From assembly GCF_014203125.1 (NCBI RefSeq), contig NZ_JACHIH010000003.1:1-64000 (forward strand): a DNA stretch of 64,000 bases, given 5' to 3'. Position 1 is the stretch's first letter, and every line of letters begins with the position of its first letter. Under the pieces are notes generated by a model that saw nothing but the letters and a program-made list of their open reading frames with translations, was not told the origin of the DNA and searched no databases. Below, piece by piece: positions 28,546 to 37,472 of this stretch. The DNA comes from Rhodopseudomonas rhenobacensis. Its GTDB lineage: Bacteria > Pseudomonadota > Alphaproteobacteria > Rhizobiales > Xanthobacteraceae. Position numbers and translations under genes: made by a program.

Positions 28546-29347
28546 CAGCGAGATCGCGCATCCTAACCTGTCGCGCGATATCGCGTTGCTGACCGACACC
28601 GTGCGCGAGGCCGGCGCGCTCGGGCTGTCGATGTTTCGCACCGAGCTGCGCAACTGGACCAAGGGCGCATCCTCGCCGGTGTCGGAGGCCGATATCGCGG
28701 TCAACGACCTGATCCGCGCCCGCTTGCAGGCGGCGACGCCGGATTACGGCTGGCTGTCGGAAGAGAGCGCCGACGATTCGTCGCGGCTCGGCAAAGACCT
28801 GTTGTGGATCATCGATCCGATCGACGGCACCCGGGGCTACCTCGCCGGCCGCGAAGACTGGTGCGTCTCGGCCGCCCTGGTGGCGGGCGACGCGCCGCTC
28901 TTGGCTGCGGTGTTCGCGCCGTCCACCGATGAATTCTTCTTCGCCGCGCGCGGCCAGGGCGCCACGCTGAACGGCGCGACGCTCACCGCCTCCGCCGGCA
29001 CCGCGCTGGATTTTTCCAAGATCGCCGGCCCGAAACCGTTGGCCGAACGGCTCGGCCTCGCGGACTCCTCAGTTGCGCTGTACCCGCGAATCGGGTCGTT
29101 GGCGCTGCGGCTGTGCCGGGTGGCGGATCGGCGGCTCGACGTTGCGTTTGCGGGTGGTCAGAGCCGCGATTGGGACCTTGCGGCGGCGGATTTGATCGTG
29201 CACGAAGCCAATGGTAGGCTGACCACGCTTGCGGGGGATGCCATCGTCTATAATCGCCCGGAAGTGACGCATGGGGTGCTGGTGGCTGCTGGGCGCGACC
29301 GCCACGCGCATATCGTCGAACGTTTCCGGAACAAATCCTTGGTCTAG
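28532..29347 (+). CDS. Inositol monophosphatase-family phosphatase
   Basis: 271 residues with the metal-site motifs of the family: LSEES (Glu77), WIIDPIDGTRGY (Asp95, Asp98, Thr100) and SRDWDLAAADLIVHEANG near the C terminus. Family members hydrolyse inositol phosphates, histidinol phosphate or 3'-phosphoadenosine phosphates (CysQ). The sequence does not discriminate among these. The start is a TTG at 28532, inside the end of pmbA. Confidence 0.85.
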   Translation: MPDASSEIAHPNLSRDIALLTDTVREAGALGLSMFRTELRNWTKGASSPVSEADIAVNDLIRARLQAATPDYGWLSEESADDSSRLGKDLLWIIDPIDGTRGYLAGREDWCVSAALVAGDAPLLAAVFAPSTDEFFFAARGQGATLNGATLTASAGTALDFSKIAGPKPLAERLGLADSSVALYPRIGSLALRLCRVADRRLDVAFAGGQSRDWDLAAADLIVHEANGRLTTLAGDAIVYNRPEVTHGVLVAAGRDRHAHIVERFRNKSLV

Positions 29348-29387
29348 CGTTCGCGATCTCCGTCTGCCGGCGGTAGGGAAAACATAA

Positions 29388-29630
29388 ATGCCAGACAACG
29401 AGCAGTTGCTTCACCTCGTCCTCGGAGGCGAGTTGACCAATCTTGAAGGCAATACCTTCAAGGATCTCAGCCAGGTGGAAGTCGTCGGCGTGTTTCCGAA
29501 CTACGCGACCGCCTATGCGGCGTGGAAGGCCAAGGCGCAGCAGACCGTCGACAACGCGCATATGCGTTACTTCGTGGTGCACCTGCACCGGCTGCTCGAT
29601 CCGGGTCAAGAAACCAAGCCAGCACGTTGA
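29388..29630 (+). CDS. DUF4170 family small protein
   Basis: An 80-residue protein starting MPDNEQLLHLVLGGELTNL, with FPNYATAYAAWKAKAQQTVD and YFVVHLHRLLDP. These are the features of DUF4170, a small alphaproteobacterial family usually found next to the phosphatase and waaA genes as here. The function is unknown. It lies 40 bases after the phosphatase gene and 108 bases before waaA. Confidence 0.8.
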   Translation: MPDNEQLLHLVLGGELTNLEGNTFKDLSQVEVVGVFPNYATAYAAWKAKAQQTVDNAHMRYFVVHLHRLLDPGQETKPAR

Positions 29631-29738
29631 CCATGGACCGCCGTCGCTTGCTGCGTCCCTTGCGGGACGCATCCGTCGTTCGCCGTCCGCTTGGGATGTC
29701 GCGGGCCGTCCCGGGTCTCGCGCCGAGCGAGGCCGCCG

Positions 29739-31043
29739 ATGGCTAGTCGCCTGCCGTTGACGCTGCGCGTCTATCAGAAGCTGTCGGGCGCCGTGACGCC
29801 GCTGTCGCGGCTGTTGATCACGCGACGGCTGCGCCAGGGCAAAGAGGATTCCGCGCGGGTCCATGAGCGCCGCGGCATCAGCCGGCTCGAGCGGCCGCCG
29901 GGGCCGCTGGTGTGGATCCACGGCGCCAGCGTCGGCGAAGTGCTGGCCGGCGCCGCGCTGGTCGAGCGGCTGCGCGCGCTGAACATCCGCATCCTGCTGA
30001 CCTCGGGCACCGTGACCTCGGCGGCGGTGGTGGCGCGGCGGTTTCCCGACGACATCATCCACCAGTTCATCCCCTACGACGCGCCGCGCTATGTGGCGCG
30101 GTTTCTCGATCACTGGCAGCCGAGCCTGGCGCTGTTCATCGAATCCGATCTGTGGCCGAACCTGATCCTGGCCGGCGCCTCGCGGCGGTTGCCGATGCTG
30201 CTGATCAACGGCCGGATGTCGCACCGCTCGTTCCCGCGCTGGCAGCGCGCCTCGGCGACCATCGCGGCGCTGCTCGGCCGCTTCGACATCTGCATGGCGC
30301 AGTCCAACGTCGATGCCGAACGGTTCGCGGCGCTCGGCAGCCGCCGCGTCGTCACCACCGGCAATCTCAAGCTCGACGTGCAGCCGCCGCCGGCCGACGC
30401 CGCCAAGCTGGAGCGGCTGAGGGCCGCGACCCGCGGCCGCCCGGTGATCCTGGCGTCCTCGACGCACAACGGCGAAGAGGCGCTGCTGCTCGAGGTGCAT
30501 CGCGCGGTGGCGAAATTCTTCCCCGATCTGTTGACCGTGATCGTGCCGCGGCATCCGGATCGCGGCGAAGGCGTCGCCTGCATGGTGGCGGCCGCGGAAT
30601 TGAAGGTCGCACTTCGCTCGCGCGACGAAATGCCCGACGCCGCCACCGAGATCTACGTCGCCGATACCATCGGCGAGCTCGGCCTGTTCTATCGGCTGGC
30701 GCCGGTGGTGTTCATGGGCGGCTCGCTGGTCGAGCACGGCGGGCAGAATCCGATCGAGGCCATCAAGCTCGGTGCGGCGATCCTGCACGGGCCGCACGTC
30801 GCCAATTTCACCGACGTCTATGCGGCGCTGGATAGCGCCCGCGGCGCCATCCAGGTCGACAGCGCAGAGATGCTGGCGCGGCAATTCGTCCGGCTGCTCG
30901 GCGACGCGCCGGCGCGACAAAGCGCGCTCGAAGCCTCGAGCGCGGTGGTCGGCCGGCTCGGCGGCGCGCTGCAGCGGACGCTCGGCGTGCTCGAGCCCTA
31001 TCTGATGCAGCTGCGCATCGAAAAAGGCGCGGCCGATGCGTGA
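29739..31043 (+). CDS. waaA: 3-deoxy-D-manno-octulosonic acid transferase (WaaA/KdtA)
   Basis: 434 residues with the GT30 family motifs: VWIHGASVGEVLAG, the segment ALFIESDLWPNLI, and HNGEEALLLEVHR plus the C-terminal GGSLVEHGGQNPIEA that holds the CMP-Kdo site. It transfers Kdo from CMP-Kdo to lipid IVA in lipopolysaccharide core synthesis on the inner membrane; an N-terminal anchor is expected. The start at 29739 is set by homology. Its last 8 bases overlap lpxK. Confidence 0.95.
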   Translation: MASRLPLTLRVYQKLSGAVTPLSRLLITRRLRQGKEDSARVHERRGISRLERPPGPLVWIHGASVGEVLAGAALVERLRALNIRILLTSGTVTSAAVVARRFPDDIIHQFIPYDAPRYVARFLDHWQPSLALFIESDLWPNLILAGASRRLPMLLINGRMSHRSFPRWQRASATIAALLGRFDICMAQSNVDAERFAALGSRRVVTTGNLKLDVQPPPADAAKLERLRAATRGRPVILASSTHNGEEALLLEVHRAVAKFFPDLLTVIVPRHPDRGEGVACMVAAAELKVALRSRDEMPDAATEIYVADTIGELGLFYRLAPVVFMGGSLVEHGGQNPIEAIKLGAAILHGPHVANFTDVYAALDSARGAIQVDSAEMLARQFVRLLGDAPARQSALEASSAVVGRLGGALQRTLGVLEPYLMQLRIEKGAADA

Positions 31044-32052
31044 GCCGGGCTTCTGGTACCGGCCGCCGTCGCTGCTTTCCACCCTGCTGCGGCCGCTCGG
31101 CGCGCTCTATGGCGCGGTGGCGGCACATCGCATGGTGCAGCCCGGCACCGCGGTGGGCGTGCCGGTCGTGTGCATCGGCAATTTCCACGGCGGCGGCGCC
31201 GGCAAGACCCCGACCACGCTGGCGCTGGCGCGGCTGCTGCTCGACCTCGGCGAGCGGCCGGTGGTGCTGAGCCGCGGCTATGGCGGCCGGCTCAGGGGGC
31301 CGATCAGCGTCGATCCGGGGCGGCACCGCGCCGTCGACGTCGGCGACGAGCCGTTGATGATGGCGCGCGACGTGGCCGTGGTGGTGGCGCGCGACCGGGT
31401 CGGCGGCGCGGCGCTGGCGCGGGCGCGCGGCGCCAGCGTGATCCTGATGGACGACGGCTTCCAGAACCCGGCGGTCGCCAAGGACGCCGCGCTGATCGTG
31501 ATCGACGGCGCGCGCGGCCTCGGCAATGGCTGCGTGATCCCGGCCGGGCCGTTACGCGCGCCGCTGCCGCCGCAGCTCGCGCGCACCGACGCGCTGATCG
31601 TGGTCGGGCAGGGCCGCGCGGCGGATCCGGTCGCGGAAGCGGTGATGGCCCAGGGCGGATTGCTGCTGCGGGCGCGGTTTCAGCCGGCCGACGCGTCGCT
31701 GGCGGCGCTGCGCGGCAAGACGGTGCTGGCATTTGCCGGGATCGGCGATCCGGCGCGGTTTTTCGCCACGCTGCGTGCGGCCGGCGTCAATGTCGCCGGC
31801 GAGCGGGTGTTTGCCGATCACCATCCGTTTTCGCCGCAGGATCTGGCGGCGCTGAGCGAAATCGCCCACGGCGAGGGCCTCACGCTGGTGACGACCGAGA
31901 AGGATTTTGTCCGGCTGCAGGGCGACCCGGCGCAGGCCGGCTTCGCGGCATCGGTGGTGCCGTTCGCGGTGACGCTGCAATTCGACGACGGCGAAGCGCT
32001 GCGCGGCTTCTTGATCGCGACGCTCGCCAAGGCGCGGGCGCCGCGCCCGTAA
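31036..32052 (+). CDS. lpxK: Tetraacyldisaccharide 4'-kinase LpxK
   Basis: 338 residues with the P-loop GNFHGGGAGKTPTTLALARLL (about 48-68), LSRGYGGR, the catalytic DDGFQNP and ADHHPFSPQDL. LpxK phosphorylates the 4' position of the lipid A precursor at the inner membrane. It follows waaA with an 8-base overlap, so the lipid A/Kdo genes are co-expressed. Confidence 0.96.
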   Translation: MREPGFWYRPPSLLSTLLRPLGALYGAVAAHRMVQPGTAVGVPVVCIGNFHGGGAGKTPTTLALARLLLDLGERPVVLSRGYGGRLRGPISVDPGRHRAVDVGDEPLMMARDVAVVVARDRVGGAALARARGASVILMDDGFQNPAVAKDAALIVIDGARGLGNGCVIPAGPLRAPLPPQLARTDALIVVGQGRAADPVAEAVMAQGGLLLRARFQPADASLAALRGKTVLAFAGIGDPARFFATLRAAGVNVAGERVFADHHPFSPQDLAALSEIAHGEGLTLVTTEKDFVRLQGDPAQAGFAASVVPFAVTLQFDDGEALRGFLIATLAKARAPRP

Positions 32053-32056
32053 CGCC

Positions 32057-32278
32057 TCAGGCTTTGGCGGCGTTGGGATAATGCCGTTGCAGCACCGCGG
32101 TCGGCGAGGCGTAGGCCTCTTTCAGGTCGACGCTCCAGTATTTCAATTCGTCGAGCGGGATCTGCACGCCGGTGACGGCGCACTTCACATAGGTGCCGGG
32201 GGAGGTGACGCGGAAGTCGCCGTCGAGATATTGCACCTGGGCTTCGCCAAGGCCCGAGGGGCCAAATTTATTCAGCAC
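32057..32278 (-). CDS. DUF2093 family small protein
   Basis: A 73-residue protein beginning MLNKFGPSGLGEAQVQYLDG, the typical DUF2093 opening, with GTYVKCAVTGVQIPLDELKYW in the middle. It has one visible Cys near a conserved G-V-Q-I segment. The start is the GTG at 32278 because GAGGAGA is spaced 6 bases before it; the longer frame to 32404 overlaps the region upstream and is not preferred. Function unknown. Confidence 0.8.
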   Translation of the reverse strand: MLNKFGPSGLGEAQVQYLDGDFRVTSPGTYVKCAVTGVQIPLDELKYWSVDLKEAYASPTAVLQRHYPNAAKA

Positions 32279-32433
32279 GTCCAGTCTCCTCGTTTCGGGT
32301 ATTCTATCATAAATGTGACGCTGACGCGCAATTTCAAATCCACCGAGTTGTGATGCATCCGGCATTTCCTGCAAGCTGGCGCCGCCATCGATTTGGGCAG
32401 ACACTTGCCGATGTGATCGAAAGCCGCCCGACC

Positions 32434-33324
32434 ATGACCCGCCTGCGCCGCCTTCGCAACTCCGAGCCCCGCATGGGCGGATCGCGCCGCCGCGCCATCG
32501 CCGCGGCGGTCGCTCTGCTGCTCGGCTGGTCGGCGCCCGCGGCGGCGGCCAGTGCGCTGCCGGCGCCGCAGGCGGTCGATCTGCCGCGCGCCGCCGGGCT
32601 GCTGCACGCGCTGCTGTACAAGCCGGGTGGCGACGGCCCGTTCCCCACGGTGATCGCGCTGCATGGCTGCGGCGGGCTGTCGGCCGGTGCCGAGCCGCTG
32701 CGCGCCCGCTATGTCGATTGGGTCCAGCACCTGCTGAAGGCCGGCCACGCCGTGCTGCTGCCGGACAGCTACGGCTCGCGCGAATTGGGGCCGCAATGCC
32801 GGCTCAAGGAACGCAGGGTGCAGGCGCGGCGCGAACGGGTCGCCGATATCGCCACCGCGCGGCAATGGCTGTTGCAGCAGCCCTGGGTGACCAAGCAGCG
32901 CATCAGCCTGCTCGGCTTTGCCAACGGCGCCAGCGCGCTATTGTGGGCGGTGCGGCCGCAATCGGCGTTCGCGCAAAGCGGGCCGGATGTCCGCTCCGCG
33001 GTGGCGTTCTATCCGGACTGCCGGCTGTCCTCCGGGCTGGGCTGGAGCGCGCGGGTGCCGACGCTGCTGCTGATCGGCGGCAGCGACGACGTCAGTTCGC
33101 CCGCGGCCTGCCGGCAGATGATCGACGGCGCCCGCGGCCGCTCCGCGCTCGCCAAGCTGGTGGTGTATCCCGGCGCCGCGCACGGCTTCGACCGCCTCAA
33201 CGTGGCGCTGCACGACACCGACCACAGCGCCAGCGCCGACGAACCGGACCACGGTCATGTCGGCTCCGACCCGACAGCGCGCGCCGACGCCGAAAAACGC
33301 GTCGCGGGATGGTTGGGGCGATAG
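32434..33324 (+). CDS. Secreted dienelactone-hydrolase-like protein with Ala at the nucleophile
   Basis: 296 residues with a probable signal peptide (GSRRRAIAAAVALLLGWSAPAAAA). The alpha/beta-hydrolase fold is clear: IALHGCGG (oxyanion hole region), LLIGGSDDVSS for the acid strand and PGAAHGFDRL with the catalytic His. The nucleophile elbow, however, reads LLGFANGASALL with Ala163 where Ser or Cys is expected. The protein may be inactive or use another residue. The start is uncertain (32353, 32434 or 32473 are possible). Confidence 0.75.
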   Translation: MTRLRRLRNSEPRMGGSRRRAIAAAVALLLGWSAPAAAASALPAPQAVDLPRAAGLLHALLYKPGGDGPFPTVIALHGCGGLSAGAEPLRARYVDWVQHLLKAGHAVLLPDSYGSRELGPQCRLKERRVQARRERVADIATARQWLLQQPWVTKQRISLLGFANGASALLWAVRPQSAFAQSGPDVRSAVAFYPDCRLSSGLGWSARVPTLLLIGGSDDVSSPAACRQMIDGARGRSALAKLVVYPGAAHGFDRLNVALHDTDHSASADEPDHGHVGSDPTARADAEKRVAGWLGR

Positions 33325-33368
33325 CGGGGTAGTTTGTATCGGGCGATGCGCCCGACAAACAATCAACC

Positions 33369-33483
33369 GTCATTCCGGGGCGCGAGGCCGCAGGCCGAGC
33401 GAACCCGGAATCCGGTATTGCAGGGCGGTGATTACTGGATCCCGGGTTCACTCGCAGCTTCGCTGCTCATGCCCCGGGATGAC
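33369..33483. repeat. Palindromic intergenic repeat, family 1, copy D
   Basis: Opens GTCATTCCGGGGCGCGAGG and closes ATGCCCCGGGATGAC. The inner part GGTATTGCAGGGCGGTGATT differs from the ATAACCCC...GGGGATAT core of copies A and C. It lies between convergent genes. Confidence 0.8.
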
Positions 33484-33495
33484 GACTGTGAAACT

Positions 33496-34638
33496 TCAGC
33501 GCGATCCCGAAAACTCGCTTCCGGAATCCGGCGCAGCTTGTTTCGGATCACCGCGCTGCGCGCTCACCCCGTCGCCATCATCCATATTGTCGATCGCCAG
33601 CAGCAGCGCCGAGACGCGGTGCGCCGCGGAGCGCCAGTCCGCCAGCCGCTGATAGTTGTCGACCAGCCAGTTGATCGCGCCCTGCACGGTGACGAAGGCG
33701 GCCGCACTCTGCGTCACTTCGCCGAGCGTCATCGCGCCGCTGGCGTATTTCGGCACGCAGAGAATATAGGCGGCGATCGGCGCGAACAGGAAGTTGGTCT
33801 GCGACACCAGCGTGGTCCGCGCGAGTTGCCAGCACAGCTCGCGCCAGCTCGCCAAGACCTTGCCGAGCCGCTGCAGCAGCGTGGCTTTCTTGGCCCGCGC
33901 CACGCCGTCGGTGTCGGCGCGGTCGCCGCGCATGATTTCCGCGGCGGCGCGGAATTCCGCTTCGGCCTGGTTCTTGGTCTCGATCACGCCCGGCATCCGC
34001 CGCCCGAGCAGCAGCATCAGGCTGGTCATCAGCGTCGAATACATCACCACGCCGATCACCAGATAGCCGGGGATCTCGTGGTGCTTGCCGAACAGCTCAA
34101 ATTCGATGCTGCCGCCGACGCTCCACAGCACGCCGAAGAACGTCGCCGCGGTCAGCCCCGACGAGATGAAGGCGAGGCTGAGATCGACCGGCGCGTCGGT
34201 GGCGACGCGGACGTCCTCGGCGATGCGGTATTCCGGATTCTCGGCGCCGTCGATGCCGCCTTCGATCTCGCCGTCGTGGTTCTTGGCGGCCCAGGTCTCG
34301 ATGATGTCGCGGGTCATCGCCTCGCGCCATTTGCGCTGCGTGGTCATGCGGCCCCACACCGAGGTGGCGGCGAGCAGCACGCTGGCCGCGGCCAGCGGGA
34401 AGAACAGCTCGGCCTGCGCCCACATCGCGTAGCCGTCGCGGCGCTCCAGCGCGTCGAAGAAGTTTCGGTTCCACAGATTGAGCGAGACCTGCACCAGCAA
34501 TTGCAGCAGCACCACGCTGAGCATCAGCACCATCAGCGCGATCACCGGCCAGTGGCCGCCGAGCCAGAAGCGCCGGGACAATTGCCAGAACAGCACCAAG
34601 CGGCGGCCGTCCGCTCCGGTGGTTGGAAACAGGCTCAT
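33496..34638 (-). CDS. SbmA/BacA-like transporter without ATPase domain
   Basis: A 380-residue membrane protein of the SbmA/BacA family. Several hydrophobic segments occupy residues 25-330 and a family-typical YRIAEDVRVATDAP stretch is present. BacA/SbmA proteins import peptides such as microcins and nodule-specific peptides and affect very-long-chain fatty acid modification of lipid A; they are driven by the proton gradient and lack their own ATPase. The length is close to the usual 400. It sits on the other side of the SbmA-like ABC protein at 152-1891. Confidence 0.8.
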   Translation of the reverse strand: MSLFPTTGADGRRLVLFWQLSRRFWLGGHWPVIALMVLMLSVVLLQLLVQVSLNLWNRNFFDALERRDGYAMWAQAELFFPLAAASVLLAATSVWGRMTTQRKWREAMTRDIIETWAAKNHDGEIEGGIDGAENPEYRIAEDVRVATDAPVDLSLAFISSGLTAATFFGVLWSVGGSIEFELFGKHHEIPGYLVIGVVMYSTLMTSLMLLLGRRMPGVIETKNQAEAEFRAAAEIMRGDRADTDGVARAKKATLLQRLGKVLASWRELCWQLARTTLVSQTNFLFAPIAAYILCVPKYASGAMTLGEVTQSAAAFVTVQGAINWLVDNYQRLADWRSAAHRVSALLLAIDNMDDGDGVSAQRGDPKQAAPDSGSEFSGSR

Positions 34639-34897
34639 CGCGGGTTTATCTCGGTGTTTGCGATTCCGAATTCGATCAGGCCGCGGTGACGCGCAGCCGC
34701 ACAGACTCTAGCCCGCCACTGTAAGGGCCCGGCGCTGCGCTGTGAACCGCGCCGTCCGTCTAACCGCGGGCGCATACAAGGCATGGCGCAACCGCCGCGC
34801 GCGGTGGCGCCGCCTGCCCGGTAATCGCACGAGGCCTCAATTTAATTTCCGCGTAACGCTGACTTGGTCTACTCGCGGTGAACAAGGAGATCGCCCG

Positions 34898-35143
34898 ATG
34901 CAGACGGTTGAGACGACCGACCTGAAAGAAGCCAGACGGTCCCGCATCGCTCAATTCAGCGGACGCAGCGCCACCTTGAGCCTCGGCGGCAAGACCGTCA
35001 CCGGCCTGGTCCGCGCGGTGCGCGAAGACAAAGCCAGCGCGGTGCCGCGCTGGCTGATCACCATCGTCGCCGACAAGCCGAAGAGCAGCGCCAAGCCGTT
35101 GATCATCCGGCCGGACGCCGCGGCGAGCCAGGCGCGGGCGTAA
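34898..35143 (+). CDS. Small conserved protein of unknown function
   Basis: An 81-residue basic protein starting MQTVETTDLKEARRSRIAQF, with TLSLGGKTVTGLVRAVRED and RWLITIVADKPK. It has the look of a small beta-barrel protein. AAGGAGA at 34884-34890 fixes the start at 34898, and the longer upstream frame is not likely to be translated. It is short enough that the call rests mainly on the ribosome site and the composition. The 34639-34897 gap before it shows nothing else. Confidence 0.6.
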   Translation: MQTVETTDLKEARRSRIAQFSGRSATLSLGGKTVTGLVRAVREDKASAVPRWLITIVADKPKSSAKPLIIRPDAAASQARA

Positions 35144-35172
35144 AACCCGCGCTGCGGCGTCGCGGCGCGCGA

Positions 35173-36441
35173 TCAGCGCGGCGCAGCCAGACCGGGCGGC
35201 GGCACGAAATACCAAGCATTGTTGCCGAGCGCGAGCCTGGCCTTGGCGAGTTCGGCGCGCGACACCACGCGCAGATGCACTTCGTCCGGCCCGTCGAGAA
35301 ACCGCATCGCGCGGCCCCAGGTCCACAGATAGGACAGCGGCGTATCGGGCGTCAGCCCCATCGCGCCGAATACCTGCATGGCGCGGTCGACCACGCGGGT
35401 CTGCAGCCGCGCCGCCACCACCTTGATCGCCGAGACGTCGATCCGCGCCGCCGCGTTGCCGGCGCGGTCCATGCGGTGCGCGGCCTGCAGCACCAGCAGC
35501 CGGGCCTGGTCGATCTCCAGCCGCGACTCCGCGATCCAGTCCTGCAGATTGCCGAACTCGGAAAGGTGTTTGCCGAACGCCTTGCGCTCCAGCGCGCGCT
35601 CGCACATCAATTCGAGCGCCAGCTCGCATTGCCCGATGGTGCGCATGCAGTGATGCACCCGGCCGGGGCCGAGCCGGTCCTGCGCCAGCCTGAAGCCCTT
35701 GCCCTCGGCGCCGAGCAAATTGCTTAGCGGCACCCGGACGTCGCGAAACAGCAATTCGCAATGCCCCTCGGGCGAATGGTAGTGCATGATCGGAATGTTG
35801 CGGACGATCTCCAGGCCGGGAGTATCCATCGGCACCAGCAGCATCGAATGCCGCTCGGTGGAATTCGCCTCGAGCTGTTCGCCGGTGACGCCCATCACGA
35901 TCGCCACTTTGCAGTTCGGATGCAGCGCGCCGGTGATGAACCATTTGCGGCCGTTGATGACGTAGGCATCGCCGTCGCGGCGGATCGTGGTCTGGATGTT
36001 GCGGGCGTCGGACGAGGCGGTGTCCGGTTCGCTCATCGCAAAGCAGGAGCGGATTTCGCCAAGTAACAACGGGTCGAGCCATTGCGCGCGCTGCTCCGGG
36101 GTGCCGAACTGCTGCAGCAGCTCGATGTTGCCGGTGTCCGGCGCGCTGCAATTGAACACTTCGGGCGCCCAATGGCTGCGGCCCATGATCTCGGCGAGCG
36201 GCGCGTATTCCAGATTGCTGAGCCGCTGGCCGGGCTGGTCGTGGCCAAGCCCCGGCAGAAACAGATTCCACAGATCCTCGGAGAACGCCCGCGACTTCAG
36301 CCGTTCCAGCAGCGGCAGCGGATAGCGCCCGGCGGCGATCTCGCGGTGCCAGTCGTGATTGGCCGGCTCGACGTGGAAACGCATGAAGTCGGAGAGCTGC
36401 GCGCGCAGCCGTTCCACCTTGTCGCTGAACTCGAAATCCAT
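35173..36441 (-). CDS. Acyl-CoA dehydrogenase
   Basis: 422 residues with the three domains of the family: an N-terminal helical domain, the FAD-binding middle (CFAMSEPDTASSDARNIQTTI, YVINGRKWFITGA) and the C-terminal helical bundle (KAFGKHLSEFGNLQ, AMQVFGAMGL). The C-terminal GRAMRFLDGPDEVH occurs at the usual active-site end. It oxidises acyl-CoA to enoyl-CoA using FAD. It resembles the ACAD10/11-like group; chain-length preference cannot be read. It is last in the probable DUF6455-cytochrome c-dehydrogenase operon, with a 38-base gap. Confidence 0.92.
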   Translation of the reverse strand: MDFEFSDKVERLRAQLSDFMRFHVEPANHDWHREIAAGRYPLPLLERLKSRAFSEDLWNLFLPGLGHDQPGQRLSNLEYAPLAEIMGRSHWAPEVFNCSAPDTGNIELLQQFGTPEQRAQWLDPLLLGEIRSCFAMSEPDTASSDARNIQTTIRRDGDAYVINGRKWFITGALHPNCKVAIVMGVTGEQLEANSTERHSMLLVPMDTPGLEIVRNIPIMHYHSPEGHCELLFRDVRVPLSNLLGAEGKGFRLAQDRLGPGRVHHCMRTIGQCELALELMCERALERKAFGKHLSEFGNLQDWIAESRLEIDQARLLVLQAAHRMDRAGNAAARIDVSAIKVVAARLQTRVVDRAMQVFGAMGLTPDTPLSYLWTWGRAMRFLDGPDEVHLRVVSRAELAKARLALGNNAWYFVPPPGLAAPR

Positions 36442-36479
36442 CCCGCGGTATCCGTTCCGATCAGGCGAGGGCCGCCCGA

Positions 36480-36827
36480 TCAGTTGCGCTTCAGGCTGAG
36501 GATGTATTGCACGATTTCATCGGTGTCGCTCGACTCGATGATGAAATTCGGCATCGAGGGATGGCTGGAGCGCAGAAACACCTTCAGCGACAGCGCGGTG
36601 GTCGAGGGCATATTGGCGATGGCGCGAAAGCTCGGCGCCTTGGTGCGGCCGGCGTGCATGCCATGGCCGTCGATGGCGTGGCATTCGACGCACCAGGCGG
36701 CGGCGAGACGCTGGCCCTTGCCGGCTTCCGGCAATACCGCGCCGGATGCGGCAGGCATCCACGCAAACGCGCTGGCGGCGATCAGCATCGCCGTCAGCGT
36801 GACTTGTATCAGGGCCGCGCGGCGCAT
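36480..36827 (-). CDS. Small class I cytochrome c
   Basis: 115 residues. A signal peptide (MRRAALIQVTLTAMLIAASA) is followed by a haem-binding CVECH motif (Cys46, Cys49, His50) and a probable axial Met92 in HPSMPNF, so it is a periplasmic monohaem cytochrome c. It lies between the DUF6455 gene and an acyl-CoA dehydrogenase gene on the same strand, 11 bases after the former. The Fnr/FixK-like box upstream suggests expression under low oxygen. Confidence 0.88.
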   Translation of the reverse strand: MRRAALIQVTLTAMLIAASAFAWMPAASGAVLPEAGKGQRLAAAWCVECHAIDGHGMHAGRTKAPSFRAIANMPSTTALSLKVFLRSSHPSMPNFIIESSDTDEIVQYILSLKRN

Positions 36828-36838
36828 CCGCCGCCCGA

Positions 36839-37279
36839 TCAGGAGTGCGCCGGCGCGGGGGTCGCGTCGGCGTGCGCCTCCTGCTCCAGCGCGTCGAGCG
36901 TGACCGCGTTGCCGCAATAGGCCTCGTAGTGCTCTTTCAACGTGCCGTCGGCGATGTCGTGGTCGCACTCGCTCTTGTGCTTGCACAAGGCGCAGACCCG
37001 CTCGAGGTCGCGCATCACCAGGGGCTGGGCGCGGGAGATCGCCGCTTCGTCGATGCCGAGCGCCTTCAACAGATGGGGCAGCTCATCGATCTTGTGCGGA
37101 CCCTTGCGAACCAATTCGTCGAGATCGGAGGAGGTCACCCCGAGATCGTGGGCGATGCGGCCGAATTCGGCGGCGTCGAACTGGCACATCTCGGTGATTT
37201 CCTGGCGGTGCTTGAGCCAGTCGCCGAACATTTCGATCAGCTTGTCGACGAATGGATATGGCTTGGCGTGAGCTGGCAT
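36839..37279 (-). CDS. DUF6455-like protein with conserved cysteines
   Basis: 146 residues starting MPAHAKPYPFVDKLIEMFGDW, with the cluster ERVCALCKHKSECDHDIADG and YEAYCGNA. The Cys/His arrangement could hold iron or zinc, and the family (DUF6455) has no known function. GGAGGG just before the ATG supports the start. The gene has a FixK/FNR-type site about 68 bases upstream and is followed by the cytochrome c gene. Confidence 0.75.
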   Translation of the reverse strand: MPAHAKPYPFVDKLIEMFGDWLKHRQEITEMCQFDAAEFGRIAHDLGVTSSDLDELVRKGPHKIDELPHLLKALGIDEAAISRAQPLVMRDLERVCALCKHKSECDHDIADGTLKEHYEAYCGNAVTLDALEQEAHADATPAPAHS

Positions 37280-37340
37280 AAGGCCCTCCGGCGTTGGCTG
37301 ATTGATGCCGGTATCATGACCCAGCCGGGTTGCTATCACA

Positions 37341-37354
37341 TTGCGATAGATCAA
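37341..37354 (-). promoter_or_regulatory. FixK/FNR-type box
   Basis: On the minus strand the site reads TTGATCTATCGCAA, which fits the FixK2-type consensus TTG(A/C)-N6-(T/G)CAA and partly the FNR palindrome TTGAT-N4-ATCAA. Its centre is 68 bases before the DUF6455 start, a suitable place for activation from about -41. Activation of the operon under oxygen limitation is inference. Confidence 0.6.
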
Positions 37355-37472
37355 GCCGGGCGGCGCAGATAACTCAGTGTTATCAGCAATTTGCCGGCCT
37401 CCGGAATACTCCTGAGGTGAGATCGTGAGAGATCGTGCAGAATCCGGATTCGTCACCGCCTCCACCCACCGC

